Source of the DNA: Pseudonocardia sp.
GTDB lineage: Bacteria; Actinomycetota; Actinomycetes; Mycobacteriales; Pseudonocardiaceae
DNA length: 55,931 nucleotides
Assembly: GCF_029263155.1 (NCBI RefSeq)
Contig: NZ_JAJCYB010000040.1
Span: 1 to 55,931, forward strand
Reading direction: 5' to 3'
Part shown: piece after piece, positions 1 to 10,400 of the stretch
Numbering within the stretch: position 1 is the first letter of the stretch
Layout of the letters: every line of letters starts with the position of its first letter
Notes under the pieces: model-generated
Databases searched by the model: none
What the model was told of the DNA's origin: nothing
What the model saw: the letters and a program-made list of their open reading frames with translations, nothing else
Translations under genes and position numbers: made by a program

Positions 1-2
1 AC

Positions 3-116
3 CCCCGAGCCCTGGAACTCCGCCCACCCGGACGCGACATCCGGGCCCTCGACCTGCGCGCCGACTCCTCAACCGCCCACGAAGATCAACGGTCACCACT
101 GGAGATCATCCCATGA
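3..116 (+). CDS. possible C-terminal tail of a gene cut by the window edge
   Basis: An open frame enters from the left edge and ends at TGA 114-116, giving a charged tail of about 37 residues ending SPLEIIP. Only the tail is visible, so no family can be named. From here to the start of the oxidase gene at 533 there is about 400 nt in which I see no convincing gene. That stretch is GC-rich, with short inverted repeats around 185-230 that could be a weak terminator, and presumably contains the promoter of the next gene. Confidence 0.25.
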   Translation, partial: PRALELRPPGRDIRALDLRADSSTAHEDQRSPLEIIP

Positions 117-532
117 ACTACCTGCGGAACCGGGTCTGACCACGAGCCCCCGCCGCCCCGGCCTGACAGGCGGCGGCCCCGAAGCGGCGGAGGCGGGAGA
201 CAGACTTGAGCTCGCGTCTCCGCCGCGCAGGCCCTGCGCGGCCTGGCGAGGGCGGCAGCCGGCGAGGCACGCGACCGTCGCGTCGCCGTGCTCCGAGCGG
301 CCCCTGCCGAGGGTAGGGGCGGGGATCGCCGGGTACACCGCCCCCATGAGTCGGACCCCATCCCGCGATCGGCGTGCCCCGGGCGCCCACGAACACACCA
401 GCCCGCACCGGCGCTCGGGGGGCCGATGGGCGGCGGCACCGCTCGGTGGGCGCCGACGCGGAGGCGGTCCACGACCGCCGCGTCCGACCGTGGAGCCACG
501 ATGAGCACGAGGCGCGGCCGAGGCCGGCCATC

Positions 533-2290
533 ATGACCTCGGGCTCGCTGCGCGCCGCGCCGTCCCGGCCGACGACCACCGCCCCGCCGCGACCCGAACG
601 CGGCTCGGTGCTGCTGCGGTACCTGAACACGACCGACCCGAAGGACATCGGGATCCTCTACCTGGTCGCCGCGTTCGGGTTCTTCCTCGCCGGTGGGGCG
701 ATGGCCCTGCTGATGCGTGCCGAGCTGGCCGTGCCCGGGCAGCAGTTCCTCGCGGGCGAGCAGTACAACCAGCTGCTGACGATGCACGGCACGGTGATGC
801 TGCTGCTCTACGCCACGCCCATCCTGTTCGGGTTCGCCAACTACATCCTGCCGCTGCAGATCGGTTCGCCCGACGTCGCGTTCCCGCGGCTCAACGCGCT
901 GTCGTTCTGGCTGTTCCTCTTCGGCGGCCTGATCGTCCTCGGCGGCTTCGTGACCCCCGGCGGCGCCGCCGACTTCGGCTGGTACGCCTACGCCCCGCTC
1001 TCCGGTCCCACCTACTCACCCGGACCGGGGGCCACGCTGTGGGCCACCGGCCTGATCGTGTCGGGCCTGGGCACCATCCTCGGCGCGGTCAACATGATCA
1101 CCACCATCATCTGCCTGCGCGCGCCCGGGATGGTCATGTTCCGCATGCCGATCTTCACCTGGAACATCCTGGTGACCTCGATCCTCATCCTGGTCGCGTT
1201 CCCGATCCTCACCGCCGCCCTGTTCGGCATGCTCGCCGACCACCACCTGGGCACCCACGTGTTCGACCCCGCCAACGGCGGCGCGGTGCTGTGGCAGCAC
1301 ATGTTCTGGTTCTTCGGCCATCCCGAGGTCTACATCGTCGCGCTGCCGTTCTTCGGGATCATCACCGAGATCATCCCGGTGTTCAGCCGCAAACCGCTGT
1401 TCGGCTACAAGACGATGGTGTTCGCGACCATCTCGATCACCGTGCTGTCCGCCGCGGTGTGGGCGCACCACATGTTCGCCACGGGTGCGGTGCTGCTGGC
1501 GTTCTTCTCCTTCACCACCTTCCTCATCGCCATCCCCACGGGCATCAAGTTCGTCAACTGGATCGGCACGATGTGGCGCGGGAAGATCACGTTCGAGACG
1601 CCGATGCTGTTCGCGATCGGGTTCCTCGCGACCTTCCTGTTCGGCGGGCTCACCGGGGTGCTGCTCGGGTCGCCCCCGCTGGACTTCCACCTCAACGGCA
1701 CCTACTTCGTCGTCGGGCACTTCCACTACGTCCTGTTCGGCACGATCGTGTTCTCGGTGTTCGCCGGGGTCTACTTCTGGTTCCCGAAGATGACCGGCCG
1801 GATGATGGACGAGCGGCTGGGCCGCGTGCACTTCTGGACCATGTTCGTCGGCTTCCACCTGACCTTCCTGGTCCACCACTGGCTGGGCAACGCCGGGTTC
1901 CCGCGCCGCTACGTCGACTACCAGGTCCAGGACGGCTTCACCGTGCTCAACTCGATCTCCTCGGTCGGGGCGTTCCTCCTGGGCGCCTCGACGCTGCCGT
2001 TCATCTGGAACGTGTTCAGGAGCTACCGCTTCGGCCGCGTGGTCACCGTCGACGACCCGTGGGGCTTCGGGAACTCCCTGGAGTGGGCCACCTCCTGCCC
2101 GCCACCGCGGCACAACTTCACCGAGCTGCCCCGCATCCGCTCCGAGCGCCCGGCGTTCGAGCTGCACTACCCGCACCTGGTCGAGCAGTTCCGCGACGAG
2201 TCCCACCTGACCCGGGCCACGGGGGCCGAACGCGCGGCCCAGGGCGTCGGCCGCGAACAGCAACCCGACTCCGACCCGGGCTCGCACTGA
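533..2290 (+). CDS. ctaD: cytochrome c oxidase subunit I (aa3-type), CtaD
   Basis: This is the haem-copper catalytic subunit of the terminal oxidase, which reduces O2 to water and pumps protons across the cytoplasmic membrane. From ATG 533 it is 585 aa, normal for actinobacterial CtaD. An upstream in-frame extension to 374 is Arg/Pro-rich and unlike the family, so 533 was chosen. Twelve hydrophobic segments are evident. Expected metal ligands are present: His85 in LLTMHGT (haem a), His263 and Tyr267 in the FGHPEVY motif (CuB and the cross-linked Tyr), His312-His313 in WAHHMF (CuB), and His396/His398 in VGHFHYV (haems a3 and a). No subunit II, III or haem-maturation gene is adjacent, so this is a stand-alone copy, possibly one of several in the genome. 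The next gene starts 70 nt downstream on the same strand. Confidence 0.97.
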   Translation: MTSGSLRAAPSRPTTTAPPRPERGSVLLRYLNTTDPKDIGILYLVAAFGFFLAGGAMALLMRAELAVPGQQFLAGEQYNQLLTMHGTVMLLLYATPILFGFANYILPLQIGSPDVAFPRLNALSFWLFLFGGLIVLGGFVTPGGAADFGWYAYAPLSGPTYSPGPGATLWATGLIVSGLGTILGAVNMITTIICLRAPGMVMFRMPIFTWNILVTSILILVAFPILTAALFGMLADHHLGTHVFDPANGGAVLWQHMFWFFGHPEVYIVALPFFGIITEIIPVFSRKPLFGYKTMVFATISITVLSAAVWAHHMFATGAVLLAFFSFTTFLIAIPTGIKFVNWIGTMWRGKITFETPMLFAIGFLATFLFGGLTGVLLGSPPLDFHLNGTYFVVGHFHYVLFGTIVFSVFAGVYFWFPKMTGRMMDERLGRVHFWTMFVGFHLTFLVHHWLGNAGFPRRYVDYQVQDGFTVLNSISSVGAFLLGASTLPFIWNVFRSYRFGRVVTVDDPWGFGNSLEWATSCPPPRHNFTELPRIRSERPAFELHYPHLVEQFRDESHLTRATGAERAAQGVGREQQPDSDPGSH

Positions 2291-2359
2291 GGGTGCCGTC
2301 ACGGCGCCGGGTCCCTGGCCGGCGTGTTTCAACTCGCCCACGCCGGGCACGCCGTCCGC

Positions 2360-2860
2360 ATGACCACCAACGTCACCCACAGCATCGACGTCGCCGTCCC
2401 GGTACGCACCGCGTACGACCAGTGGACCCAGTTCGAGTCCTTCCCGAGGTTCATGGACGGGGTCGAGCGGATCGACCAGGTCACCGACACCCGCACCCAC
2501 TGGGTCACCCGCATCGCCGGGGTCGAGCGCGAGTTCGACGCCGAGATCACCGAACAGCATCCCGACGAGCGCATCGCGTGGACCACGGAGAACGGCACGC
2601 ACCAGGCGGGGGCGGTGACGTTCCACCGCATCGACGACACCACGACCCGGGTGACCCTGCAGCTCGACCACGACCCGCAGGGCCTCGTCGAGAAGGCCGG
2701 TGACGCCATGGGGATCGTGCAGCGCCGGGTCAAGGGCGACCTGGACAACTTCAGGGCCCTGATCGAGTCGCGGGGGACCGCGGAGGGCGCGTGGCGAGGG
2801 GACGTCCGCGCCCCGGGCCAGGACCCCGACCCGTCGACGGGCACGGCCACCCGGCCCTGA
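2360..2860 (+). CDS. SRPBCC-family protein (polyketide cyclase/COQ10-like)
   Basis: A 166-aa START/SRPBCC-fold protein. The N-terminus MTTNVTHSIDVAVPVRTAYD followed by QWTQFESFPRFMDGV is the usual opening helix-grip signature, and the C-terminal part carries LDHDPQGLVEKAGDAMG and a last amphipathic helix ending in NFRALIES. Members bind hydrophobic ligands; actinobacterial single-domain versions like this are often annotated as cyclase/dehydrase or COQ10-like, but the ligand is unknown. ATG 2360 is chosen over a start 36 nt upstream because the family begins here. It lies between a terminal oxidase gene and an NADH-dehydrogenase-like gene, which fits a quinone or lipid-related role (inference only). 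Confidence 0.85.
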   Translation: MTTNVTHSIDVAVPVRTAYDQWTQFESFPRFMDGVERIDQVTDTRTHWVTRIAGVEREFDAEITEQHPDERIAWTTENGTHQAGAVTFHRIDDTTTRVTLQLDHDPQGLVEKAGDAMGIVQRRVKGDLDNFRALIESRGTAEGAWRGDVRAPGQDPDPSTGTATRP

Positions 2861-2910
2861 TCCTCTCACCGCACCACCCCGGCCGAACCGGAGAAGAAGG
2901 AAGGTTGGAC

Positions 2911-4212
2911 ATGTCCCGTCCGCGGATCGTGATCGTCGGTGGCGGGTTCGCCGGGTTCCACGCGGCCCGGGCCCTGACCCGCACCCTCGGCGCGAGCGCC
3001 GAGGTGATCGTGCTCAACCCGACCGACTACTTCCTCTACGTGCCGCTGCTGCCCGAGGTGGCGGCCGGGGTGGTGGAGCCACGGCGGATCACCGTGTCCC
3101 TCCCGGACAGCCTGCCCGGCGCGCAGCTCGTGCTCGGCGAGGCGCGGGCCGTGGACCTGGAGGCCCGTACCGTGTCCTTCGACGGGCCGGAGGACGGCTC
3201 CGGGACGCTGTCCTACGACCGGCTGATCCTCGCGGTCGGCAGCGTCAACAAGCTGTTGCCGATCCCGGGGGTCACCGAGCACGCCCACGGCTTCCGGGGC
3301 GTCCCCGAGGCGGTGTACCTGCGCGATCACCTCACCCGGCAGGTCGAGCAGGCCGCGACCACCGCCGATCCCGACGAGCGGGCGGCCCGCTGCACCTTCG
3401 TCGTGGTCGGGGCCGGCTACACGGGCAGCGAGGTGGCCGCCCAGGGGCAGCTGTTCACCGCGGCCCTGGCCAGGCGGCACGCGTCGTTGCGGGGCCAACC
3501 GATGCGGTGGATGCTGCTCGACCTCGCCCCCCGGGTCCTTCCCGAGCTGGACGAACGCCTGTCCCGCACGACGGACCGGGTACTGCGCCGGCGTGGGGTC
3601 GAGGTCGCGACGGAGACCTCGATCGAGGAGGCGACGACCGACGGCGTCCGACTGACCGACGGCCGGACGGTCGGCACCCGCACCCTGGTGTGGTGCGTCG
3701 GGGTGCGGCCCGACCCGCTGGTCGGTGACCTCGGCCTGCCCACCGAGAAGGGCCGCCTGGTCGTCGACGAGTACCTGGCCGTGCCCGGCCATCCCGAGGT
3801 CCTCGCCTGCGGGGACGCGGCCGCGGTTCCCGACCTGACCCGGCCCGGCCACCCGACCGCGATGACCGCCCAGCACGCCCAGCGACAGGGCAGGCTCGCG
3901 GGAGCGAACCTCGCGGCGGCGCTGGGGCACGGCGAGCCCCGTCCCTACGAGCACCACGACCTCGGCTTCCTCGTCGACCTCGCCGGGGCGCAGGCCGCGG
4001 CCAATCCTTTCGGTGTGCCGCTGTCCGGGCCGCTGGCGAAGGCCGTCACCCGTGGCTACCACCTGCTGTCGATGCCGGGCAACCGCGTCCGCACCGCGCT
4101 GGACTGGGCCACCGACTCCGTGCTGCGCCGCCAGTCCGTCCAGCTGGGCCTGGTCCGGGCGGGCGCGGTGCCGCTCGACACCGCCTCGCCGGAGACTCCC
4201 GAACGGCGGTAG
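2911..4212 (+). CDS. NAD(P)/FAD-dependent oxidoreductase, type-II NADH dehydrogenase-like
   Basis: A 433-aa two-dinucleotide-binding-domain flavoprotein. Residues 6-20 (IVIVGGGFAGFHAAR) form the FAD Rossmann loop, VVVGAGYTGSEVA near residue 165 is the NAD(P)H-binding loop, and CGDAAAVPD near residue 300 is the second FAD contact typical of NDH-2 and related enzymes. ATG 2911 follows a strong Shine-Dalgarno (GGAGAAGAAGGAAGG), which fixes the start against an in-frame extension to 2791. A hydrophobic or amphipathic C-terminal region (GPLAKAVTRGYHLLSMPGN) would fit monotopic membrane attachment. The likely reaction is NADH oxidation with electrons passed to quinone, bypassing complex I, which matches the oxidase gene upstream. 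Substrate assignment is by family only. Confidence 0.88.
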   Translation: MSRPRIVIVGGGFAGFHAARALTRTLGASAEVIVLNPTDYFLYVPLLPEVAAGVVEPRRITVSLPDSLPGAQLVLGEARAVDLEARTVSFDGPEDGSGTLSYDRLILAVGSVNKLLPIPGVTEHAHGFRGVPEAVYLRDHLTRQVEQAATTADPDERAARCTFVVVGAGYTGSEVAAQGQLFTAALARRHASLRGQPMRWMLLDLAPRVLPELDERLSRTTDRVLRRRGVEVATETSIEEATTDGVRLTDGRTVGTRTLVWCVGVRPDPLVGDLGLPTEKGRLVVDEYLAVPGHPEVLACGDAAAVPDLTRPGHPTAMTAQHAQRQGRLAGANLAAALGHGEPRPYEHHDLGFLVDLAGAQAAANPFGVPLSGPLAKAVTRGYHLLSMPGNRVRTALDWATDSVLRRQSVQLGLVRAGAVPLDTASPETPERR

Positions 4213-4412
4213 GCGGACCGCGGCCCGGTGGGCACTGCGCCCCGGTGGCGCTCGTCCACCCCGTGCCCCGTCGCAGGTGGCACGCTATGGTCGGGCCGTG
4301 GTCCATGGACGGCGGTGCTGCCCCGGCAGGTGCGACAGGTGCCGCTGACCGGCGAGTCCCCCGCAGCAGGTCCGACCGACGCCGTCCGGGTCGCCACCCG
4401 CCACGCGCCGCG

Positions 4413-7400
4413 ATGAGCGGCGACGAGTGGGGGTTCGCCGGTCGAGGCGAGATGGCCGAGCTGCTGCGGGCCACGGACTGGTCGCGCACCCCGGTCGGGC
4501 CGGTGGCGAGCTGGCCACCGAGCCTGCGTGCCGCGGTCGCGATCATGTTGCGCTCCCGGTTCCCGATGTTCCTGGGCTGGGGTCCGCAGCTCACCATGTT
4601 CTACAACGACGCCTACATCCCGGTCCTCGGCGGCAAGCACCCCGGCGCGCTGGGCACCCCGACGCAGCGGGTGTGGGGCGAGATCTGGGACGTGCTGGGC
4701 CCGCTGGCCGCCGACGTGCTGGCCGGTGGCTCCACCTACGCCGAGGACCTCCTGCTGGTGATGCAGCGGGCGGGGTTCGAGGAGGAGACCTACTTCACCT
4801 TCTCCTACAGCCCGATCCCCGGTGACGACGACGGCGACGCCGCGGCGGGGCTGTTCTGCGCGTGCACCGAGACCACCGGCCGCGTGGTGGGTGAGCGGCG
4901 GCTCGCCACGCTGCGCGCGCTGGGCGAGGTGTCGGCCGTGACGGCGCACACCGCGACGCAGGTCTGCGAGACCGCGACGCAGGTGCTGGCGCGCAACCGG
5001 GCCGACGTCCCGTTCGCCGCGGTGTACCTGCCCGGACCCGACGGGTCGGCGCTGCGGCAGGCCGCCACCTTCGGGGTGCAGGCCGGTCATCCGCTCGCGC
5101 CTGCGGCGGTGCCCGCCCCGTCCGGTGGCGGGTCGCTGTGGCGCGCCGCCACCACCGGCGAGGAGGTCGTCACGAGCGGGCTCGCCGGCCGCTACCCCGG
5201 CGGGGTGGTTCCCGATCCTGGCGCGGTCGGGTCCACGGCCCCGGACTCGGCGGTGGTCGTGCCGCTGGGCCCGGGCACACCGGAAGCGCCCTGCGGCGTG
5301 CTGGCGGTCGGGGTGAGCCCGTACCGGCCCCTGGACGAGGACTACCGCTCGTTCCTCCGGCTGGTCGCCGGCCAGCTGTCCGCCGCGATCACCGACGCCC
5401 GCGCCTACGAGGACGAGCGCGCCCGGGTACGGGCGTTGGCCGAGCTCGACCGGGCCAAGACCGAGTTCTTCGCCAACCTCAGCCACGAGTTCCGCACCCC
5501 GCTCACGCTGATCCGCGGTCCGGTGCAGGACCTGCTCGCCGACGACGCCCCCGACGTCGAGCGGGTCCGGGCCGAGCTGTCCTCGGTCGACCGCAACGCC
5601 GGGCGGCTGGCCCGGCTGGTCGACGACCTGCTCGACTTCTTCCGGGCGCAGGCCGGCCGGGCCCGGGCCCGCTACGAGCCGGTCGACCTGGCCGTGGTCA
5701 CCGCCGATCTCGCCTCCATGTTCCGGTCCGCGGTCCAGCGGGCCGGGCTCACCCTGGCCGTGGACTGCGTGCCGGGCGGCGAGCCGGTCGCGGTGGACCG
5801 GGAGATGTGGGAGAAGATCGTCCTCAACCTGCTGTCCAACGCGCTGAAGTTCACCGAGTCCGGCGGGATCACGGTGGCGGTGCGCGCCGCGGGCCGGCAC
5901 GTCGAGCTGACCGTCGGCGACACCGGGATCGGCATCCCCGCCGCGGAGCTGCCGCGGTTGTTCGACCGCTTCCACCGCGTCGCCGGGGACCGCGGCCGCT
6001 CCGCGGAGGGCAGCGGCATCGGCCTCGCGCTGGTGCGCGAGCTGGTCGAGCTGCACGGCGGCAGCGTGGAGGTGGACTCCCGCGTCGGGGCCGGGTCGAC
6101 GTTCACGGTGCGCCTGCCGCTGGGCACCGCCCACCTGCCCGCCGAGCACCTGCCCGCCGAGCACCTGGCCCCCGAGCACCTGCCCCCCGAGCCGCTGTCC
6201 GACCCCGACCGCCCGGCCACCGGGGCGGTGGCCCGGCCCTACATCGACGAGGCACTGCGCTGGCTGCCGTCCGCCGACGGCACCGCAGGAGATCCCGCGA
6301 CCGGCTCCGGCCCCGCCACGGTGCTGGTGGTGGACGACAACGCCGACATGCGGGAGTACCTGACCCGGCTCCTCGCGGCGCACTACCGGGTACGCACCGC
6401 GGGCGACGGCCGGGCCGCGCTGGAGGTGGTGCGCGCCGAGGTGCCGGACCTCGTGGTGACCGACGTGATGATGCCCCGCCTCGACGGGTTCGGACTGCTC
6501 GCCGCGCTGCGCGACGACCCGGCCACCGGGTCGGTCCCGGTGATCGTGCTGTCAGCCCGGGCCGGGCCGGAGTCCACGATCGACGGTCTGGCCGCCGGCG
6601 CGGACGACTACCTGGCCAAGCCGTTCACGGCGGGCGAGCTGCTGGCCCGCGTCGGATCCCAGCTCGAGCTGGCCCGCGGGCGATCCCGCGAGGCGGTCTG
6701 GCGGTCGACGCTGATCGGCGCGATGCAGGACGCCTTCTACGTCGTGGACCTCGACGCCGACCCGCCCCGGGTCGTCGAGCTCAACGACGCCTACGAGGAG
6801 ATCCTGGGCTACGGCCGCGCCGGGCTGCCCTATCCGGCCCCGTTCCCGTGGTGGCCCGACCCCGACACTCACCCCGCCGAGCGTCGCGAGGTCGAGCGGT
6901 CACTCGCGGCCGGCACGAGCGGGCGGCTCACCCTTCCGGTGCGCCACCGCGACGGGCACCTCGTGTGGGCGGCGATCACGTTCGCCACGCTCACCGACCC
7001 GACCACCGGCCGCAGGATGCGGGTGGGCACCCTGCGCGACGTCACCGAGGACCGCCTCGCCGCCGTGCGGGCGCGCGAGCTGGCCGACGAGCAGTTGCAG
7101 GAGGCCGACCGGGCGTTCCGGCTGCTGACCGAGCACTCCGACGACGTCGTCGGCCGCCACGACCCGGACGGCACCTGGCGCTACGTCTCCCCGTCGGTGC
7201 ACCGGATGACCGGATGGCTGCCCGAACAGCTCGTCGGCCGCCACCCCCTCGATCTCGTCCACCCCGACGACCTCGACGCCACCCGCGTCGCGCTGACCCG
7301 GGTCGCCGACGGGCCGGCCGAGGTGCGGCTGCGGTTCCGCCGCGCCGACGGCACGTACCTGTGGGTCGAGGCCCGGGGCCGGCCCGTCACCGACCCCGAG

Positions 7401-10400
7401 ACCGGTGCGGTGGAGCTGCAGACCGTGTCCCGCGACATCCACGCCCGGGTACTCGCCGAGGAGGAGCTCGCACGGTTCCGGGACATCGCCGAGCGGACCA
7501 GCGACTTCGTCGGAATCGCCGACGCGCGCACCGGACTGGCCGTCTACGTCAACCCCGCAGGCCGCGCCCTGGTCGGTATCGGCCCCGACGACGACGTCGG
7601 CGCGATGCCGGTGACGGATTTCGTCGTCGACCCCGCCGTCGTGGCCGTGGCCCTCTCCACGGTCGCCCGGGACGGGTTGTGGTCCGGCGAGACCGACTTC
7701 GTCCACCGGGACGGCACTCCGATCCCGATGTCGCAGGTGGTCACCGCGCACCGGGGTCCGCGCGGTGAGCTCGACCACGTCTCCACCATCGCCCGCGACC
7801 TGCGTGCGCAGCGGCGCGCCGCCGCCGAGACCCACGCCGAGCGCGAGCGCTACCGGGCCCTGGTCGAGCAGGTCGACGTGGGCATCTACCGGACCGCGGC
7901 CGACGGCTCGCTGGTGTTCGTCAACGACCGGTACCGGCACCTGATGGGCGGCTCGGCCGACGAGCTGGCCGGCAGGCGGTGGCTGGAGCGCGTGCACCCC
8001 GACGACCGCGACCGGGTGGCCGCCGCGGGTGCGGCCGCTGCGGCGGCCCGCCGCAGCTGGACCGACGAGTACCGGGTGCGGACCGCCCCCGGCGAGGTGC
8101 GTCGCGTCACCTCGTCCGCGCAGCCGCTGCACGACGCGGAGGGGGCGTTCGCCGGCTACCTCGGAACCTGCGTGGACGTCACCGCGCTGCACGACGCCGC
8201 GGAGGACCGTCGCCGGCTCGCCGCCGAGCAGGCCGCCCACGCCGCGACCGAGGCCGCGGCCGACCGGTTGCAGACCCTGGTCTCCGGGCTCGACGCCGTC
8301 GTGTGGGAGGCCGACGCCCGGTCCCTCGAGATCGGCTTCATGTCCGACCGGATCGTGGAGATGCTCGGCTACCCGCTGGCGACCTGGCTGGGCAGCCGCG
8401 AACGCTGGATCGCGCGCGTGCATCCCGACGACCGCGCGCGCGTCGTCGCCGTCGTCGACACCGCGCTCGCCCGGGGCCGGAACTGGCAGCAGACCTACCG
8501 GATGATCTCCGCCGACAGCCGCGTGGTGTCGGTGCAGAGCATCGTGCACGTCGAGCCGGACGAACACGGCCGCGCCGCGCGCCTGCAGGGCGTGCTCGTC
8601 GACGTGACCGAGCGCGAGCGCCAGGAGCGGGCCAACGCGCTGCTCGTGCGGATCGGTGCGCTGCAGGTGGCCGACCGGTTGTTCGGGGAGAAGCTCGCCG
8701 AACTGGTCGAGGCCGCCGCGCCGCTGCTCGGCGAGCTGTCGGTGCTGGCCCTGCTCGGCCCGGACGGGCTGCTGCGCACGGTGGCCGTCGCCGCCCCCGA
8801 GCACCCCGACGCCGCCGCCGCGCAGCGCCGCCTGCCACCCGCCGCGATCCCGCCGTCGCTGGCGGACCGGCTGGAGACCGGCCGGGCGTTCGTCCTGCCC
8901 GGGACCGGCGAGGCGGTGCTCCGCGAGGTCTGCACCGACGCCCAGGAGCTGCGGGACCGGCTGGCCGTCGGCCTGCACGACCGGCTGGTGGTGCCGCTGA
9001 CCGGCGATGATCAGGTGCTCGGGGTGCTGACGTTCGTGTCGATCAGCCGGTCCCGCACGACCGACGGCTTCGACCTCGCCCTGGCCGAGGAGCTCGGCCG
9101 GCGCGTCACCGCGATGGTCCAGGCCCACGAGGCCCTGCGTCGTGAGGAACGGCTGCGCCAGATCACCGCCGACCTGGCCGCGGCGGCGACCGTCGCCGAC
9201 GTCGCCGACGTGCTCATGACGGCGCTGGTCGAGACGTTCGGTGCCGTCGGGCAGAACGCCTACGTCGTGGACGCGGAGAAGGGCGTGCTCACCCTGGTGC
9301 GGGCCGAGGGCTACGCCACGGAGATCGTCGACCGGTTCGCCACGATCCCGCTCGACGCCCACACGCCGCTCTGCGACGCCGCCCGCACCCGGGAGCCGGT
9401 CTGGCTGCGCGACCACGACGACTGGACCGAGCGCTACCCGCAGCTGCGCGCCGAGCACGACGAGTTCGGCTACCGTGCGGCGCTGGTACTGCCGCTGCGG
9501 GGCGGGGACGGCCGGGCCGTCGCGGTGATCGCCGCCAGCTTCGACACCGCCCGCACCTTCCCCCCCGCCGAGCGCGCGTTCGCGCTCACCCTGGCCGGCA
9601 CGGCCGCCCAGGCCGCCGAACGCGCCCTGGAGGCCGACCGCAGCCGCACCGTCGCCGAGGCGCTGCAGCACAGCCTGCTGCCCGACAGCCCACCGATCGT
9701 CGACCGGCTCGCCGTGGCCACCCGCTACCTGCCCGGCGCCGCGGGGGTGCAGGCGGGCGGCGACTGGTACGACGTCATCGCCCTCGACGCCCACCGCACC
9801 GCGATCGTCGTCGGGGACGTGGTAGGGCAGGGCGCGGCCGCGGCCGCCGTGATGGGCCAGCTGCGCACCGCGCTGTCCACCCTCCTGCTCGCCGACGCCG
9901 CGACCACCCCCGCCGCGGCACTGGCCCACCTGAACCTGGTCGCCGCCCGCACCCCGGGCGCCCGCGCGTCGACCGCGATCTGCCTGATCCTCGACACCGC
10001 CGCCGAGCGGCTGTGCTGGGCGGGCGCAGGCCATCCCCCGCCGCTGCTGGTCACGGCCGAGGGCAGGACCCGCTACCTCGACGCCGGAGCCGGGCCGCTG
10101 CTCGGCGTCGTCGGGCTGGACGCCCCGATCCCCGGCCCCTACACCGACGGGGAGCTCGCGGTGGCTCCGGGCGACACCGTCGTGCTCTACACCGACGGCC
10201 TGATCGAGCGCCGCGGCGAGATCGTCGACCAGGGGCTCGAGCGGCTCCGGACGACCGCCGGCACCACCGCGGCCGCCGGACCCGCCGCCCTCGCCTCCTC
10301 CCTGCTCGCCGCGGCCGTCCCCGAGACGGGCGGGCCCACGACGACATCGCGCTGGTCACCGCCCGGGTACTGCCCCCGCCCCTGCACCAGCACCGGCGGC

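Noticed and set aside
1016..2869. Long minus-strand open frames opposite ctaD, the giant sensors (e.g. 4056-6383, 6900-10034, 14324-17704, 17879-21418) and the Mo subunit (39514-42159)
   Set aside because: These are antisense readings of very GC-rich genes; their products are Arg/Gly/Pro/His/Gln-rich without domains, while the opposite strand has clear families.
10320..10345. Programmed -1 ribosomal frameshift in the giant sensor
   Set aside because: The zero-frame codons at the break (ACG GGC GGG CCC) do not form an X-XXY-YYZ heptamer; a one-base deletion explains the data more simply.
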